Shown: piece after piece, positions 1-8,006 of the stretch
Position numbering within the stretch: the first letter of the stretch is position 1
Layout of the letters: every line of letters begins with the position of its first letter
Assembly (NCBI GenBank): GCA_039715055.1
Contig: JBDLID010000014.1
Coordinates: forward strand, 1 to 35,009
Length of the DNA stretch: 35,009 bases
Reading direction: 5' to 3'
DNA from: JBDLID01 sp039715055
GTDB taxonomy: Bacteria > Desulfobacterota > Desulfobulbia > Desulfobulbales > Desulfocapsaceae
The notes under the pieces: model-generated
Databases searched by the model: none
The model's input: only the letters and a program-made list of their open reading frames with translations
Told to the model about the DNA's origin: nothing
Program-made: the position numbers and the translations under genes

Positions 1-1619
1 AGAACCTGGCCGAACCAGTCGGGATCCTGACGAAGAGGCGGCAACTGCAGTCCGAGACCTGCCCCAAACGCAGTAAACTCCCTGATCTTTTCCTGGTTCG
101 GTTTTTCATGGATTCGATAGAGACCCTTTTTCTTTTCCTCGGTGAAGGTCTCGGCAACCGCCTCGTTGGCGGCGAGCATGAACTCCTCGATCAACTGATG
201 GGCGAAATTTCGTTCCGCCCGGGTGATGGAGGCGATTTTTCCCTCTTCGTCGAGGCGGATGTCCGGCTCCGGCAGGGTAAAGCCGATGGAGCCCCGCTCC
301 CGCCTTTTTTGAGTCAGTTGGCGGGCCAGTTCCTCGGCCCACTTGAGTGGTGTGAGAAACTCCTTGTGAGCCCTCCTCACCTCCGGATTTTTGTCGATGA
401 GGATTTCGCGCACCGTGGTGTAGGTGAAACGCTGGTGGCTGTGGATGATTGATTTTGTAAACTGTTTTTTCAGCCGGTTGCCCTGTCGGTCAAAGTCGAG
501 AATAGCGCTGACAGTGAACCGGTCTTCGCCAGGTACCAGGCTGCAGAGGTTGTTTGACAGTTTCTCGGGCAGCATGGGAATAACCCTGCCCGGGAAGTAG
601 ATGGATGTGCCTCTTTGATGGGCGTCCTCGTCGAGGCCGCTTCCGGGATGAACATAGTGGGAGACATCGGCAATGGAGACATAGAGCCGGTAGCCTTTAC
701 GGGTTTTGATCACTGCAACGGCATCGTCAAAATCTTTTGCAGTTTCACCGTCAATGGTGACGTGACCAATATCACGGAGATCGGCTCTTCCATCTTCCGG
801 CTCAATTTTTGTGGAGAGGTGCTCGGATTCAGCAAGCGCTTCGTCTGAAAAAACAGCCGGCAGATTAAATTTTTCAATGACCAGCCGCATCTGCACATCG
901 ATCTGCTCCGGATCACCGAGATATTCGATGATGGAGCCTTGCAGCAGGGGGCTGTGGTCGTTTTCCTCTTCAAGCCTGACGATTACCGCATCACCGTTTT
1001 TCATCTTCCCTTCACAGGGCCCATCGATACGGATGGTAAATGGAAAACGGGGATCTTCCGGGGTTACATCGCAGTGTCCTTTTGACAGTTTGACAAATCC
1101 GCCCAGGGTTTTGTGCTGTCTCTCGAGTACGGTGAGCAGCCGGGCTTCAGGACGGCCGTCTCTTCGCACATTGTAAATATGAATAAGAACCCGGTCGCCC
1201 TGGCGGGCTGAGCCGACTCTGCTTGCAGAAAGCATCGGGTCCCTGCTGAAGGTTTGTTTTTTGCCGCCGCAGTCGAGCCGGTTGATAAAGCCGAATCCTT
1301 TAGGATTCTGTTCAAATACACCTTCGCAAAGCAATAACTGGCGGTTCAGCTCGTAACCCCTGCGCCCCGCCAGCCGGATAATTTTCTGACCCAGAAGATC
1401 GTCCAGCAGTGGGGTCAGGGTAGACTTGGCACCCCGCGGCAGCTGCAGTTCCTTGACAAGATGATTGATGGTCGGCGGGGTTTTGGCCAGCCAGAGATGA
1501 CGGAGCAGTTTTTCCCGCAGGACAAACCCTAAAGACCTGGAATGTGACCCGCCCTTTCGCTGGTGACTATCGTAGCGTTGTGATTTACGTGCAGAACGTT
1601 TTCTTCTTTTTTTTCCCAT
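1..1619 (-). CDS. rnr: Ribonuclease R (partial, C-terminus beyond the left edge)
   Basis: Reading from the ATG at 1619 to the window edge gives about 539 residues without a stop; the 3' end of the gene is missing. The N-terminus is a very basic patch (MGKKRRKRSARKSQR) followed by a winged-helix segment (KLLRHLWLAKTPPTINHLV), as in RNase R. Cold-shock/OB regions follow, then the RNB catalytic domain with the Asp-rich Mg-binding motif DGETAKDFDDAV near residues 290-300, and further RNB motifs SIADVSHYV and IYFPGRVIPMLPEKLSNNL. RNase R is a cytoplasmic processive 3'-5' exoribonuclease that degrades structured RNA. The gene is divergent from the RelA/SpoT homologue at 1810 with 190 bp between them. 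The lysine-rich N-terminus and winged helix favour RNase R over RNase II. Confidence 0.93.
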   Translation of the reverse strand, partial: MGKKRRKRSARKSQRYDSHQRKGGSHSRSLGFVLREKLLRHLWLAKTPPTINHLVKELQLPRGAKSTLTPLLDDLLGQKIIRLAGRRGYELNRQLLLCEGVFEQNPKGFGFINRLDCGGKKQTFSRDPMLSASRVGSARQGDRVLIHIYNVRRDGRPEARLLTVLERQHKTLGGFVKLSKGHCDVTPEDPRFPFTIRIDGPCEGKMKNGDAVIVRLEEENDHSPLLQGSIIEYLGDPEQIDVQMRLVIEKFNLPAVFSDEALAESEHLSTKIEPEDGRADLRDIGHVTIDGETAKDFDDAVAVIKTRKGYRLYVSIADVSHYVHPGSGLDEDAHQRGTSIYFPGRVIPMLPEKLSNNLCSLVPGEDRFTVSAILDFDRQGNRLKKQFTKSIIHSHQRFTYTTVREILIDKNPEVRRAHKEFLTPLKWAEELARQLTQKRRERGSIGFTLPEPDIRLDEEGKIASITRAERNFAHQLIEEFMLAANEAVAETFTEEKKKGLYRIHEKPNQEKIREFTAFGAGLGLQLPPLRQDPDWFGQV

Positions 1620-1809
1620 GGTTGTTTTTGCTTTTCCCTGGTCAGCTTTATTGGTAGAGTCTAATAAAATACATGGTTTCAGGTAAAGAGTTGTAAAATG
1701 ACCGCATTTCCCGGGAGTTTTGAGTAATTATGTGTGCATCATAAGGATGATGGCACCAATAGGCAAGCGTATATCATTTTTGTTTGACCGGGGGGACCGG
1801 TAATTCGTC

Positions 1810-3930
1810 ATGGCCAAGAGTCGACAACGCATTCCATTTGATCTGGAGCTGTACAGAAGCCGTATGCAGCCCCTGCTGGAAGAGGAGGCTGCCGCAGCTG
1901 TATTCTGGGATGCTCTTGATTTTGCCGCCGATGCCCATGAGGACCAGTGGCGACGTTCCGGTGAGGCCTATATCATGCACCCCTGTTCGGTGGCCCTGAT
2001 CATGGCCGATGAGCTGGATGTGATCGACCCGGAGATTCTTGCCGCCGCCCTGCTCCATGATACCGTGGAGGATGTGGAAGAGGTAACCATTGAACTTGTC
2101 GGAGCTAAATTCGGCAGTTATGTCGCCGCCATTGTTGAGGGTTGTACCAAGGTCACTCAGTCGTCTGCACAGGACAAGCAGACACACTCTAAGATGGTCC
2201 ATCGCAAGATCTTCTCCGGGGCCGCTTCCCGGCCGGAGGTCATGCTGGTCAAGCTTGCCGATCGTCTTCACAATCTCAGGACGCTCAGTGCCATGCCGCG
2301 GCACAAGCGGCAGAAGATTGCCGATGAAACCCTCGATATCTACGCCCCGCTGGCCACTGTACTGGGTCTTTTCAATCTGAAAAGGGAGATGTACGATCTG
2401 GCCCTGTCCTATAAATTTCCCAAGCAGTCAACCAAGCTGCGCGGTCAAATTCGCCAGCTCAGTAAATCCACCACTGCCGTTGAGATTGTTGAAGTCCTCA
2501 ATGAGAAGACGGCGGAAGTGTGGCTCAGCTGCACCATTTCCATTCGCACCAAGGGACTCTGGGCCTACTACGATGCCAACAACCGCATCCTGAGGAAAAA
2601 GATCGACAACCCGCTGGAGATCCTCCTGCTGGTTGATGACAGCCAGGCATGCTACCGGGCACTTGGTATTGTTAACCAGATTTTCCCACCGATTCCCCGG
2701 ACGATCAGGGATTTTATTGCCAATCCCAAGCCGACCGGTTACCAGGGGCTCCATGCCCGGGCCATTGTCAAGGGGGAGCGTTTTCTGTTTAAAATCAGGA
2801 CAAAAAACATGGCCCGCCGGGCTCAGCGGGGCCTTTTTAAAAACTGGAGTTCCAAGAATCACAAGCAGGGAAAGTTTATCCGCGAGATTCAGGAACTGTT
2901 CGGTGTGATCGGCTACGACGATTCGGTCTCATACCGGGATGTCATTGCCGACAGCGGCAGAAAGGAAATTTATACCTATACCCCCCAGGGTGATCTGATC
3001 TGCCTGCCGGTGAACTCTACGGTACTTGATTTTGCTTTTCGGGTGCATACTGAAATTGGCCACAGCTGTATTGGCGCCATGATCGGAATAAAAAAGGAGC
3101 CTCCCGAATACTCCCTGAAGGACGGTGATGTGATTCGTATCCTCAGGGCGGATCACCCGGTTCACTTTGAACAGAAAATGCTCGGTCTCTGCAAGACTGC
3201 AAGAGCTCGCGCAGAGTTATCAAAGGCTTTCCGGGCCCGCTGGGACAGTGTTGCCGGTGAGGTCGGTTTTTCTATTCTCCGTCAGGAAATGCGGCGCTAC
3301 GGTCTTCCTTTTGAGCTTTTTTACAAGAAGGATACAGGGCAGCTGCTGAACCATTTTTCCCTCGAGGAATTGGATGAGCTCTATGTCCGGGTGGGCAAAG
3401 GCAAGATCCGCCTTCCGGAGCTGATTGAGCAGGTCAAGGTCGACCTTTACTCCGGCCAGTCCCCCCTGGCCGAGCCCACCGGCGCTTTTAATAAGATCGA
3501 GTTGACCACCCTGGATCCCGTATCGATCAAAATGTCCAACTGCTGTAAGCCAACCCCCACTGACCCCCGACTCTGCGCCCTGCTCAGTGAACGTAATCTG
3601 TCGGTCCATTCCCTTTCCTGCCCGCAACTGGAAAAGTTAAAGTTTCAGCGTGAAGATATTGTAGAACTGCGCTGGAAGCGGAGGGAGACCCTGGTGCTCA
3701 AGGAACAGGCACTTGTTGTCATGGCGGCGACCCGGCACAGGATGATGATGCTGGCAGGCGTAGCCCCCGAAGAGATGAAGATTCTCGATCTGATGGCCCT
3801 TTCCAAGGCCCCCACCCCGACTCCGGCCTGGGAGTTAACTTTTACAGTTCCCAATCTCCACGCTCTGAGAAAGGTGCTCAAGCACTTTGAAAAGTCAGGC
3901 ATTGTCTACGAGTTCGCACTGGAGAGCTGA
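1810..3930 (+). CDS. Long RelA/SpoT homologue; intact (p)ppGpp hydrolase, degenerate synthetase
   Basis: A 706-aa protein with the RSH domain order HD hydrolase, synthetase, TGS, Cys-containing region, ACT. The hydrolase motifs are intact: H57 (IMHP), H83-D84 and E87-D88 (LLHDTVED), and KLADRLHNLRTL. The synthetase region (about 240-350) keeps CYRALGIV, FIANPKPTGYQGLH and KIRT. It departs from the canonical catalytic positions: the usual RVKS...R(K) stretch reads RTKGLWAYYDANNR, the acidic residue in (F/Y)D-(L/V)-x-A-x-R is lost (LEILLLVDD), the E of E(V/I)QIRT is lost (FLFKIRT), and the AEAGIAAHW motif is replaced by RAQRGLFKNW. The TGS domain (IYTYTPQGDLICLPVNSTV) and an MSNCCKP cysteine motif follow, then a C-terminal ACT. 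I infer a (p)ppGpp hydrolase with little or no synthetase activity. An SD-like GGGGGG lies about 15 nt before the ATG, so the start is likely but not certain. Confidence 0.85.
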   Translation: MAKSRQRIPFDLELYRSRMQPLLEEEAAAAVFWDALDFAADAHEDQWRRSGEAYIMHPCSVALIMADELDVIDPEILAAALLHDTVEDVEEVTIELVGAKFGSYVAAIVEGCTKVTQSSAQDKQTHSKMVHRKIFSGAASRPEVMLVKLADRLHNLRTLSAMPRHKRQKIADETLDIYAPLATVLGLFNLKREMYDLALSYKFPKQSTKLRGQIRQLSKSTTAVEIVEVLNEKTAEVWLSCTISIRTKGLWAYYDANNRILRKKIDNPLEILLLVDDSQACYRALGIVNQIFPPIPRTIRDFIANPKPTGYQGLHARAIVKGERFLFKIRTKNMARRAQRGLFKNWSSKNHKQGKFIREIQELFGVIGYDDSVSYRDVIADSGRKEIYTYTPQGDLICLPVNSTVLDFAFRVHTEIGHSCIGAMIGIKKEPPEYSLKDGDVIRILRADHPVHFEQKMLGLCKTARARAELSKAFRARWDSVAGEVGFSILRQEMRRYGLPFELFYKKDTGQLLNHFSLEELDELYVRVGKGKIRLPELIEQVKVDLYSGQSPLAEPTGAFNKIELTTLDPVSIKMSNCCKPTPTDPRLCALLSERNLSVHSLSCPQLEKLKFQREDIVELRWKRRETLVLKEQALVVMAATRHRMMMLAGVAPEEMKILDLMALSKAPTPTPAWELTFTVPNLHALRKVLKHFEKSGIVYEFALES

Positions 3931-3949
3931 TCCTCTCAGTCCTTTTTTT
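3918..3949 (+). terminator. Rho-independent terminator of the RelA/SpoT homologue
   Basis: The stem ACT-GAGAG pairs with CTCTC-AGT (one bulged G, loop CTGATC) and is followed by CC and seven T residues. The hairpin overlaps the last codons and the stop of the RSH gene. Confidence 0.7.
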
Positions 3950-3990
3950 ATCAGAAAGGCACATTTTGCCTTCGTCCCGCTTTTAAATAC

Positions 3991-4548
3991 TCAGCCCTCC
4001 TCTGAGAGCTGCGGCTGATTTTTTGAGTATTGTTTGAGAACCCCGGTGAGCATGTCGGGCAGATCGTTTTTCTGTCTTGAGCTCCTGTTGAGCTGTTTGA
4101 TCGTTTTGTTCAGGGTGAGAACTTCGCCGAGAAAAATATGGCGTAAAATGAGTGAAATAAGGCGGGTGATTGTTGTCAGGTTGGAGATTCGTGACTGGAG
4201 GTGCTGGTCTCTGTCAAAGGCTGTGGATGCGAAAATTTCCACCGGGTCACCTTTCAGTTCACTGACCGAGACATACCAGGTGTTCAGTTCCCGGTCACGT
4301 GTGCGGTGGCGGACAGCGTCGAGGACTTCGGGCAGTTCCTCGATTGGGTCGTGACTGCAGTGAGGTGTTGACCCGTCATTGTGGATATCCGATTTGAGCA
4401 GGGAACATATCTGTTTCACCAGCTCCGGTTTTTTGATCAGGGTTTCTCCGATGGAGCGACATTCCCTGCAGAACTCGTTTCCATGTAAGTCATCCAGTTC
4501 TGCAATTTTTCCACAGCCGTCACATTGCTCACTCTGCTCATTCTTCAT
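3991..4548 (-). CDS. Zinc-finger protein with TSCPD-like (NrdJ C-terminal type) domain
   Basis: A 185-aa protein. The N-terminus has two CxxC pairs, CDGCG and CRECR, spaced like a small zinc knuckle. The middle (about 80-145) resembles the TSCPD domain found at the C-terminus of class II ribonucleotide reductases and in standalone proteins: RTRDRELNTWYVSVSEL, a PVEIFAST strand, then a helix ending TTITRLISLILRH, corresponding to the (A/E)AxGRLISLALR motif of the family. The last 40 residues are polar and helical. The start codon overlaps the end of aat (11 bp), so the two genes are probably co-transcribed. No catalytic residues are evident. The TSCPD assignment rests on pattern recall and is moderate; a role in nucleotide sensing or RNR regulation would be a guess. 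Confidence 0.6.
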   Translation of the reverse strand: MKNEQSEQCDGCGKIAELDDLHGNEFCRECRSIGETLIKKPELVKQICSLLKSDIHNDGSTPHCSHDPIEELPEVLDAVRHRTRDRELNTWYVSVSELKGDPVEIFASTAFDRDQHLQSRISNLTTITRLISLILRHIFLGEVLTLNKTIKQLNRSSRQKNDLPDMLTGVLKQYSKNQPQLSEEG

Positions 4549-5227
4549 AAGATGTCCATTTCCCGTGGGGTGAAGTGGTTTGGATAAATTGTTTAAGCAG
4601 CCCCTGAAACTCCATGCCAGTTACCTCCCGGGCCCCGAAAGAAACAAGGTGGCTGGTAGTCATCTGGCAGTCGATCAAGCCGCATTGATTATTTTGTAAC
4701 TGGTTGACCAGGGCCACCAGAGCAAATTTTGATCCACCGCTGAGGTCGGAAAACATCGACTCTCCGAAAAAAACACGGTCCAGGTAGAGCCCGTAGAGTC
4801 CACCGGCCAACCTGTCCTGCTGCCAGCTCTCAACTGAGTGACAATAGCCCTGCTCGTGAAGGGCGCAGTAGGCGTTCTTCATTTGGATTGTAATCCATGT
4901 ATCTTCTCCCCGTTCCGTTCTGTTTTGGGCGCATCGGTCAATGACTTGCTCAAAATCACTGTTGAAGCGGATCTCAAAGGGCGGGGACCGCAGTTCCCTC
5001 GCCAGTCTTCTCGATACCCTGAACTCTTCAGGAAAGAGAACAAGCCGCGGGCTGGTACACCACCATAAGATGGGGTCCCCTTCACTGAACCATGGAAAAA
5101 TACCGTTTCTATAGGCGACAACCAGTCGTTCAGGGCTCAGGTCACCTCCAATGGCAAGCAGACCGTTGGGTTCGGCAAGGTCGCATGGGGGGAAACGATG
5201 CTCATCTGTCAGCTGAAAGAGAGGCAT
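4538..5227 (-). CDS. aat: Leucyl/phenylalanyl-tRNA--protein transferase
   Basis: A 229-aa protein of typical family length. It transfers Leu or Phe from aminoacyl-tRNA to N-terminal Arg/Lys of proteins, marking them for ClpS/ClpAP degradation (N-degron pathway). Diagnostic motifs are the N-terminal FPPCDLAEPNGLLAIGGDL and RNGIFPWFSEGDPILWWCTSPR, followed by GLYGLYLDRVFFGESMFS and SGGSKFALVALV, then GLIDCQMTTSHLVSFGARE. The start ATG at 5227 immediately precedes PLFQLTDEHRFPP, the usual family N-terminus. The 3' end overlaps the start of the TSCPD-like gene. Confidence 0.95.
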   Translation of the reverse strand: MPLFQLTDEHRFPPCDLAEPNGLLAIGGDLSPERLVVAYRNGIFPWFSEGDPILWWCTSPRLVLFPEEFRVSRRLARELRSPPFEIRFNSDFEQVIDRCAQNRTERGEDTWITIQMKNAYCALHEQGYCHSVESWQQDRLAGGLYGLYLDRVFFGESMFSDLSGGSKFALVALVNQLQNNQCGLIDCQMTTSHLVSFGAREVTGMEFQGLLKQFIQTTSPHGKWTSYEE

Positions 5228-5385
5228 GGGTCACTTTACAAAGGCAAAAGCCGGATGTCAAACATGTGATGGAGCATCAACGAAACAACAAACAGTCATA
5301 TTTGCCGAGGGCAATATTTTAAGGGGTGGCGGAAAGATGAGGGGGCGGGGGGCGGAAAGGTGGGAATGGCTTCCGTTATACTTTG

Positions 5386-5748
5386 TCAGGATTGTTCATT
5401 GGTCATGTTTTGAAGAAAATATCCAAGTTGTTCAGTCTGGTGGTGGGTAAGGTTGAGAAATTGAATTGAGCACTGCCTGGTATGGGTTGATAGAAATGAG
5501 CTGGTATTGGCCACAAGGGTGTCGCGAACAACTTTGCTTTCAATGTGATCGATCAGAAAGTCGTTGGAGCTGAGAAAGATGCCGAGATGGCCGAGGAGAG
5601 CCTGTCTGAGGGATTCTTCTTCAAGGTAGCGGAAAGAGAGGCCACCTTTTGAAATATCGACGATCGGCCCCAGGGTATGGTGGTTGATTGCCAGGGCACC
5701 ATCAAAGGGACGATGTCGTTTATGTAGTCTACGTTCCTCGTTTTCCAT
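5386..5748 (-). CDS. PilZ-domain protein (likely c-di-GMP binding)
   Basis: A 120-aa single-domain protein. The N-terminal RRLHKRHRP supplies the RxxxR motif and DISKGG (about residues 33-38) supplies the D/NxSxxG motif, together the c-di-GMP-binding signature of PilZ domains. A beta-rich segment follows, with a helical end (HHQTEQLGYFLQNM). No output domain is attached, so it would act as an adaptor or effector subunit on an unknown partner. It stands alone: 158 bp separate it from aat downstream and 185 bp from the histidine kinase upstream. Confidence 0.75.
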   Translation of the reverse strand: MENEERRLHKRHRPFDGALAINHHTLGPIVDISKGGLSFRYLEEESLRQALLGHLGIFLSSNDFLIDHIESKVVRDTLVANTSSFLSTHTRQCSIQFLNLTHHQTEQLGYFLQNMTNEQS

Positions 5749-5846
5749 TGAAGCTTTTCCCGGTTAAGATCTCTTGTTGGAAAGAAAGGGATGTAAAACG
5801 CATTCTCAAATGAGAAAAAAATGATGAGTTAAAAATATTGTATACG

Positions 5847-5883
5847 TCGGACCGTGGGCGGTCAATAGGTAGAAATACCTATT
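5847..5883. repeat. Two consecutive short hairpins downstream of the kinase gene
   Basis: GACCG-TGGG-CGGTC (5850-5863) is followed at once by AATAGGTA-GAAA-TACCTATT (5864-5883), an 8-bp perfect stem with a GAAA tetraloop on the plus strand. On the minus strand they lie 50 bp past the kinase stop and could end its transcript, but no clear U-run follows there. On the plus strand a short T-run follows. Confidence 0.4.
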
Positions 5884-5933
5884 TTTGGGGGGGAAATGAT
5901 GAAAAACAGACCGTGAGGTGTTTCTGCGGAGTA

Positions 5934-7985
5934 TTATCGACGATTGATGACAGCGGAGATGAATTTGGCATCAAACATGGTTTGGTCACCTGTGTTGATT
6001 CGACTTTGGGAGAGAGGCAGGGTAATGATAAATTCAGATCCTGAATCGGAGATGCCGGTGGCGACGATGGTGCCGTGATGACGGTCAACAATCTTTTTGC
6101 AGATCGACAGACCGATTCCGGTCCCTGAAAACTGTTGACGGGTGTGAAGTCGTTGAAAAATCTCAAAGATTCTTTCACTGTATTCATTTTTGAACCCGAT
6201 CCCATTATCCTTGATATAGAACCGGCAGTAATTCTCCCGATTATAGTCGTCGGTAAATGGGCGGACATCGATTTCTATCTTTGGCCTCCTGGCGGGATGA
6301 TGGTACTTGAGGCTGTTGCCGATAATATTCTGGTAGAGTTGCCGCATCTGTAGAGGATCAGCTTCAACCTCGGGCAATTTGCCCACCGTGACCTTTCCGT
6401 GGGTTTCCTCAATACGAATGGCAAGGTCGTCGAGTACCGAATGAACGACATCATTGAGGTTAACCGCTTCAAAAGGCTGTCCCTTGCTGCTGACTCGAGA
6501 GTAGAGGAGAAGTCCGTTAATCAGGCTCTGCATCCGGTTGGTCGAGCTGATAATCCGTTTAAGGTATGATTTCGGTTTATCTTCGAGGGAGTCGTTGATC
6601 GACTTCCGCAGCCGGTCAGAGAATGCAGTGATCAGCATCAGCGGTTCCTGCAGATCGTGGGAGATAACGTGGGCGAAATCCTGGAGTTCCTGGTTGCGAA
6701 CCTGAAGGTCTTCGGCTGCCATTGACAGGGAGTCTTTGATTGCTTTCCAGTTGCTGATATCCCGGGTTACCTGGATGATGCCGATGAGCTTTCCACTGGG
6801 TTCCCTGAATGGGGTAGCCACGACCTGGCAGGGGAAACGAGTACCGTTCTGCCTGGTTTTAAGCATTTCGATTTCGACATGCTCCTGGCCGTTGAGGATC
6901 ATGGTGAGTGGGCAGTTCTGGGTATGGCATGGGTGGCCTGGGAAAATATCAAAACATTTCTGGCCGACAATGTCATGGGCATCCATGTTGGTCAGTTTGC
7001 AGAATGCCCTGTTGGCGCGGATAATGGTAAACTGCTTGTTGATGACGTGCATCCCGTCCGGCGCACTGTTGAAGAGCTGAACAAACTCATCGTTGATGGA
7101 GACCAGTGAGGCCTTGACCTGCTGTTGCTCCTTGATCCGTGCATCAAGAAGGCGGTTGGTGTTATTGAGTTCCGATGTGCGACTGATCACCCGGGACTCC
7201 AGATCCTCTCTGATCTCGATCAATTTCAGTTCTGTTTTCTTCTTTTCCTTGATCTCGTTTTTGAGCTGTTCATTGATTTCTCTCAGTTTGATTTGCTCGC
7301 GATTGAGCCTTGAGATAAAAAAGAGGATGATGAAGATACCAATTACTGCTGCAAGGAGATGGCTGAACAGTAGCGGCAGCGGGGATCTGTCAGCCAGGGC
7401 AGGCATGGTGATCGAGATGCCCCCGCGGATGTTTCCCACCATGTATCCCTGTTCTGCGTGACAGGGCAGGCATGACTTGTTGACCTTAAGTGGAGCCATG
7501 TAGCGAAAGAAGCGACCGTCTTCGGTGTCGACAAAACGACTCTTTTCGAGTTCACCCGCCTCAAAATCGTGGAGCCAGCGTGTCTCCCAGTCACTGGCCT
7601 TGTTCTCTTTGCGCAAGGGGGCGAGGCTGGTGATATGAAAACGGACATTGGACTGTTTGGCGAGGACTTCTGCAATCTGTCGGGTCATATAGGCCGGGTT
7701 GACCCGTGTCAGGCTGCGGCCGCTGCTGTCGAAAATTGTCTGTTGTTCAGTGGGGAGATAGGGATTGGGGGGGGTGTCTGTGGTTGAGTAGACAAAGATG
7801 CCGCTGTGATTTGAGTTCCAATTCCTGGTGGCAACAATTTGCGCAAAAAAGGCCTTCGCCGCCTCAGTGGCAAGGGCTCTTTGATCCTGTTTGTTGTCGT
7901 AATTGTTCCAGCTGTAAGAGACGGCAACAGTCAGGAGCCAGATCGCAATGGTGATCAACTGGTATCGTCTGTCCGGTCCGGTCAT
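5934..7985 (-). CDS. Membrane histidine kinase with periplasmic heme-binding (DUF3365-type) sensor, PAS, HisKA, HATPase
   Basis: A 683-aa sensor kinase. TM1 is at about 10-27 and TM2 at about 208-226. The roughly 180-residue periplasmic domain contains SCLPCHAEQG, a CXXCH c-type heme motif (C172-H176) in the context of DUF3365/Tll0287-like domains. After TM2 comes a coiled coil (about 228-285), then a PAS domain with FDIFPGHPCHTQNCPL and VTRDISNWKA. The HisKA H-box is FAHVISHDLQEPL and the HATPase motifs are NIIGNSLKYHHP, IKDNGIGF and GTGIGLSICKKIVDRH. It should autophosphorylate on the H-box His in response to a redox or ligand cue at the heme; no cognate response regulator is in the window. 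It starts 21 bp after the stop of the ThDP enzyme, which suggests one transcript. Confidence 0.88.
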   Translation of the reverse strand: MTGPDRRYQLITIAIWLLTVAVSYSWNNYDNKQDQRALATEAAKAFFAQIVATRNWNSNHSGIFVYSTTDTPPNPYLPTEQQTIFDSSGRSLTRVNPAYMTRQIAEVLAKQSNVRFHITSLAPLRKENKASDWETRWLHDFEAGELEKSRFVDTEDGRFFRYMAPLKVNKSCLPCHAEQGYMVGNIRGGISITMPALADRSPLPLLFSHLLAAVIGIFIILFFISRLNREQIKLREINEQLKNEIKEKKKTELKLIEIREDLESRVISRTSELNNTNRLLDARIKEQQQVKASLVSINDEFVQLFNSAPDGMHVINKQFTIIRANRAFCKLTNMDAHDIVGQKCFDIFPGHPCHTQNCPLTMILNGQEHVEIEMLKTRQNGTRFPCQVVATPFREPSGKLIGIIQVTRDISNWKAIKDSLSMAAEDLQVRNQELQDFAHVISHDLQEPLMLITAFSDRLRKSINDSLEDKPKSYLKRIISSTNRMQSLINGLLLYSRVSSKGQPFEAVNLNDVVHSVLDDLAIRIEETHGKVTVGKLPEVEADPLQMRQLYQNIIGNSLKYHHPARRPKIEIDVRPFTDDYNRENYCRFYIKDNGIGFKNEYSERIFEIFQRLHTRQQFSGTGIGLSICKKIVDRHHGTIVATGISDSGSEFIITLPLSQSRINTGDQTMFDAKFISAVINRR

Positions 7986-8006
7986 GGAAATAGGTGCTGG
8001 ATCTCT

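Noticed and set aside
1774..2304. 176-aa minus-strand open frame over the start of the RSH gene
   Set aside because: It is a shadow of the HD domain coding sequence with no recognisable motif.
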